Shown: positions 62,226 through 64,000 of the stretch, in pieces
Layout of the letters: every line of letters starts with the position of its first letter
Numbering within the stretch: the stretch's first letter is position 1
Assembly (NCBI GenBank): GCA_016936665.1
Contig: JAFGXI010000017.1
Span: forward strand, 120,559-184,558
DNA: 64,000 nt
Source of the DNA: Bacteroidales bacterium
Lineage (GTDB): Bacteria > Bacteroidota > Bacteroidia > Bacteroidales > JAFGXI01
Reading direction: 5' to 3'
Program-made: the position numbers and the translations under genes
Notes under the pieces: model-generated
What the model was told of the DNA's origin: nothing
The model's database searches: none
The model's input: the letters and a program-made list of their open reading frames with translations, nothing else

Positions 62226-63329
62226 TTAATTAGTTCGTTTATTATCAATGTTATAAGGACTCGCAAAATCGAGGGTCCAATAATAGCCTGAAACAGCGGC
62301 CCCCATTTCTGTATAGTAAGGGTTCATAATAGCGGTACAATGTGGCACACTTCTAAGCCATGACTTAAAAACAGTTTCTTCGTCTTCTTGCCCTTTTGCT
62401 ATATTCTCACCACAGCTCGAACAATTATATCCAGAAGCAACAATTCTTTCACTAGGTGATGATAAATCGCTACCAAAATGTGTCATGTTCTTCATGTTAA
62501 GCATATCGTTTGAATGGAGTTTTGCGGCTTGTTCTAATTTGTTACTCCACTTCAAACGCTTAACAGGATGGTAGTATTTTGTGCCACATTTACAGCCTTT
62601 GGTTCTGACATTATTTATGAGCAGAATAAGTTTCTGTTTATTTATTTCTTTTGAAGTCGAAAAAATTTTCGATTCATTTAAAACAGAATCCTTAATAAAA
62701 TTTTCATCAATTACTTTAAGTAACTTTTGTTTTGCAATTCTTTCTTGCTCTGCTAATATTATTAATTTATTTTGTAATTCTTGAGCAATTAATGCTTGTT
62801 GACTACCTGTAAATTCCTCAATAAAGTTTTTATATGCAGAAATGGTATTTTGAACTTTAGTGCTAAAAAACGCTTTTTCAATAATTTCATTTTTGGCTTT
62901 GGCAATATTATCCGGACAAGAAATATATTGCTCTATATAAACATTATAATCTTCTACATCGTTTTTTAACTCAGCCAGCTCGTAGGCAAAGTCACATATG
63001 TTTTGCTGTAATGTGTTTAAATTGCTTTCTAATTCCGGACTTAAATCTTTTAAAAATTTCGTTTTATTAGCTAATAGGTAAGCTTTGTCGATATTATGTT
63101 TTAGCTTGCCATAGCTCAAGTCGATAATATTGTTCTGGCAATACAAATAGCAAAGTTGAGCATAATTGTAATTGGCTTCTGCATTGTTTGGCTTTTCTTC
63201 AATTATTTTCTCTGCTTTTGCAAAGGCTTTCTCATACAGCCCCTTATCCACCAACCTCTGGTAGGGAAATTGAGCTGCCAGAAGTTGAGGGAGGAGTAAG
63301 AAAAATAATATGTAATGTTTTTCTCGCAT
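62226..63329 (-). CDS. Exported CAP-domain (SCP-like) protein
   Basis: The 367-residue protein has a signal peptide (ending LAAQ), a helical TPR-like N-terminal half (~25-225) and a C-terminal CAP/SCP domain (~230-360). The CAP core shows KLEQAAKLHSNDMLNMKNMTHFG, CGENIAKGQEDEETVFKSWLRS, and NPYYTEMGAAV. Two Cys pairs, CKCG and CSSCG, flank the fold and may form disulphides or bind metal, unusual in bacterial CAP proteins. Function unknown; perhaps adhesion, lipid binding or proteolysis. Confidence 0.86.
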   Translation of the reverse strand: MREKHYILFFLLLPQLLAAQFPYQRLVDKGLYEKAFAKAEKIIEEKPNNAEANYNYAQLCYLYCQNNIIDLSYGKLKHNIDKAYLLANKTKFLKDLSPELESNLNTLQQNICDFAYELAELKNDVEDYNVYIEQYISCPDNIAKAKNEIIEKAFFSTKVQNTISAYKNFIEEFTGSQQALIAQELQNKLIILAEQERIAKQKLLKVIDENFIKDSVLNESKIFSTSKEINKQKLILLINNVRTKGCKCGTKYYHPVKRLKWSNKLEQAAKLHSNDMLNMKNMTHFGSDLSSPSERIVASGYNCSSCGENIAKGQEDEETVFKSWLRSVPHCTAIMNPYYTEMGAAVSGYYWTLDFASPYNIDNKRTN

Positions 63330-63387
63330 TTAAAAAAAATCTAAAATAAATCTCTAAATCGGCTTAGCCATCTTCAAGTATTAATAT

Positions 63388-64000
63388 TTACTCAATGTCT
63401 TTAATACACCTAACAGAGTAAGCGTAAGTTTTGTCCATATAGCCAATACCTAAATAGGTGTTTGTGTAAAATAAACTTAAAAAATAAGAGCCATACAAGT
63501 TCTTTTCGGTTGCAGACCACCATAAAGTTTCATATGCCTGATTTACATAATCTCCATTATCCTTTCTGTAACCAGATGGTAAGCCATTAAAATTTGACAT
63601 TCCAAAGTTTGTACTTTCTGTTAAGGCACTATTCTCCCATAAGGCTGAATTACCTGCTAGTTTTGACCCCGCTTCTTCACCTAAGTATGCCGCTAGCTCT
63701 TCCCACTCTTCTTTTGTAGGTATATGCCAACCTTCTGGAGCAGCATTCATGGCAGCATTCCAAGTGTATAAATAACCATAAATTGTAACATTATCTATAT
63801 CGTTATGATATGCCCAACAGCCTGGGATTCCATCATAAGCTAAATTTTCCTGCATCCAAGTTTGCTCCCCTATTTTAACCCAATGGTAAACTTTGCCATC
63901 TCTACTATCTACAAATGTACTAGTATCTTCTGGCTCTACAATACTATCCGGTGCTACTACTACAACACAATTAGACTTTGTAAGCTCATACTTACCGTAA
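63388..64000 (-). CDS. FISUMP-domain protein, 5' end outside window
   Basis: The frame is open to the end of the window, so the N-terminus is missing. The C-terminal ~200 residues form the Fibrobacter succinogenes major paralogous domain: DSRDGKVYHWVKIGEQTWMQ, YGYLYTWNAAM, PEGWHIPTKEEWEELAAYLG, and a terminal LWWSATEK...YSVRCIKD. Such domains are found in surface proteins of Bacteroidetes and Fibrobacteres, often as paralogous families; no enzyme activity is known. The preceding ~25 residues are Val/Asp/Thr-rich, like a linker. Confidence 0.87.
   Translation of the reverse strand, partial: YGKYELTKSNCVVVVAPDSIVEPEDTSTFVDSRDGKVYHWVKIGEQTWMQENLAYDGIPGCWAYHNDIDNVTIYGYLYTWNAAMNAAPEGWHIPTKEEWEELAAYLGEEAGSKLAGNSALWENSALTESTNFGMSNFNGLPSGYRKDNGDYVNQAYETLWWSATEKNLYGSYFLSLFYTNTYLGIGYMDKTYAYSVRCIKDIE

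Noticed and set aside
1..64000. Search for a CRISPR array, prophage, toxin-antitoxin pair or known defence system
   Set aside because: No regularly spaced repeats, integrase, phage structural gene or defence enzyme was seen; the AlbA_2 protein is the closest candidate and lacks an effector domain.

Overview
The window is AT-rich, gene-dense chromosomal DNA from a member of the Bacteroidetes (Bacteroidota). The evidence is a type IX secretion C-terminal sorting domain, a PorE-like OmpA protein, a fused MurF-Alr enzyme, several Bacteroidetes-only families (DUF4835, DUF4271, DUF4421, BT_3928-type), and repeated promoters of the phylum's TTTG / TAnnTTTG form. Superoxide reductase, rubrerythrin and a PerR repressor point to an anaerobe or microaerophile that meets oxygen. 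A closer placement (Bacteroidales or Marinilabiliales-like) is only a guess.

Layout. 1-1.5 kb: end of a TPR protein. 1.5-3.6 kb: leftward oxidative-stress operon (perR, 2-Cys peroxiredoxin, tiny winged-helix protein, superoxide reductase, then a Tat-signal protein), started from a promoter covered by two 7-1-7 PerR/Fur-like boxes. 3.7-6.4 kb: rightward coiled-coil membrane protein, DUF454 protein and arginine deiminase. 6.4-10.2 kb: DUF4421, HdeD-like and PpiD-like envelope proteins. 10.4-15.3 kb: leftward cluster for GDP-D-glycero-alpha-D-manno-heptose synthesis (hddA, gmhA, hddC) with a glycosyltransferase and a CBS/CorC membrane protein. 15.5-19.2 kb: coiled-coil lipoprotein, rsmI, M28 peptidase and a regulator-like protein. 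19.3-26.1 kb: rightward nfeD-stomatin pair, tdk, murF-alr, and a 7TM-DISM/SpoIIE phosphatase. A tRNA-Arg(UCG) follows. 26.4-34.1 kb: T9SS-exported SGNH/PKD protein, FlaA1/CapD-type dehydratase, thioesterase, PorE-like protein, RmuC, SpoU methyltransferase and a CxxC microprotein. At 34.1-34.35 kb lies a decayed IS1182-type transposase.

34.4-43 kb: acyl-CoA dehydrogenase, a membrane-anchored AlbA_2 (Schlafen-like) protein, the conserved recN / DUF4835 / coaBC / rpoZ / bamD cluster, and rubrerythrin. 43-47.7 kb: rightward creD, a PorE-like protein without its OmpA domain, a PAP2-like protein, fluoride channel and TPR protein. 47.7-51.8 kb: dxs, hemD, DUF4271. 52-54.5 kb: glutaryl-CoA-type dehydrogenase, lipoprotein, exonuclease III. 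54.5-59.4 kb: GIN-domain lipoprotein, nadB, DoxX/MauE protein, nucleotidyltransferase. 59.4-64 kb: BtuF-like lipoprotein, divergent phosphoglycerate kinase, CAP-domain protein, and a FISUMP-domain protein cut by the window edge.

Most genes are housekeeping or envelope genes in short operons. The least explained items are the two-TM AlbA_2 protein, the small winged-helix protein inside the PerR operon, the OmpA-less PorE relative, the divergent PGK, and the several convergent gene pairs with touching or overlapping stop codons. No prophage, CRISPR array, toxin-antitoxin pair or intact insertion sequence was seen.
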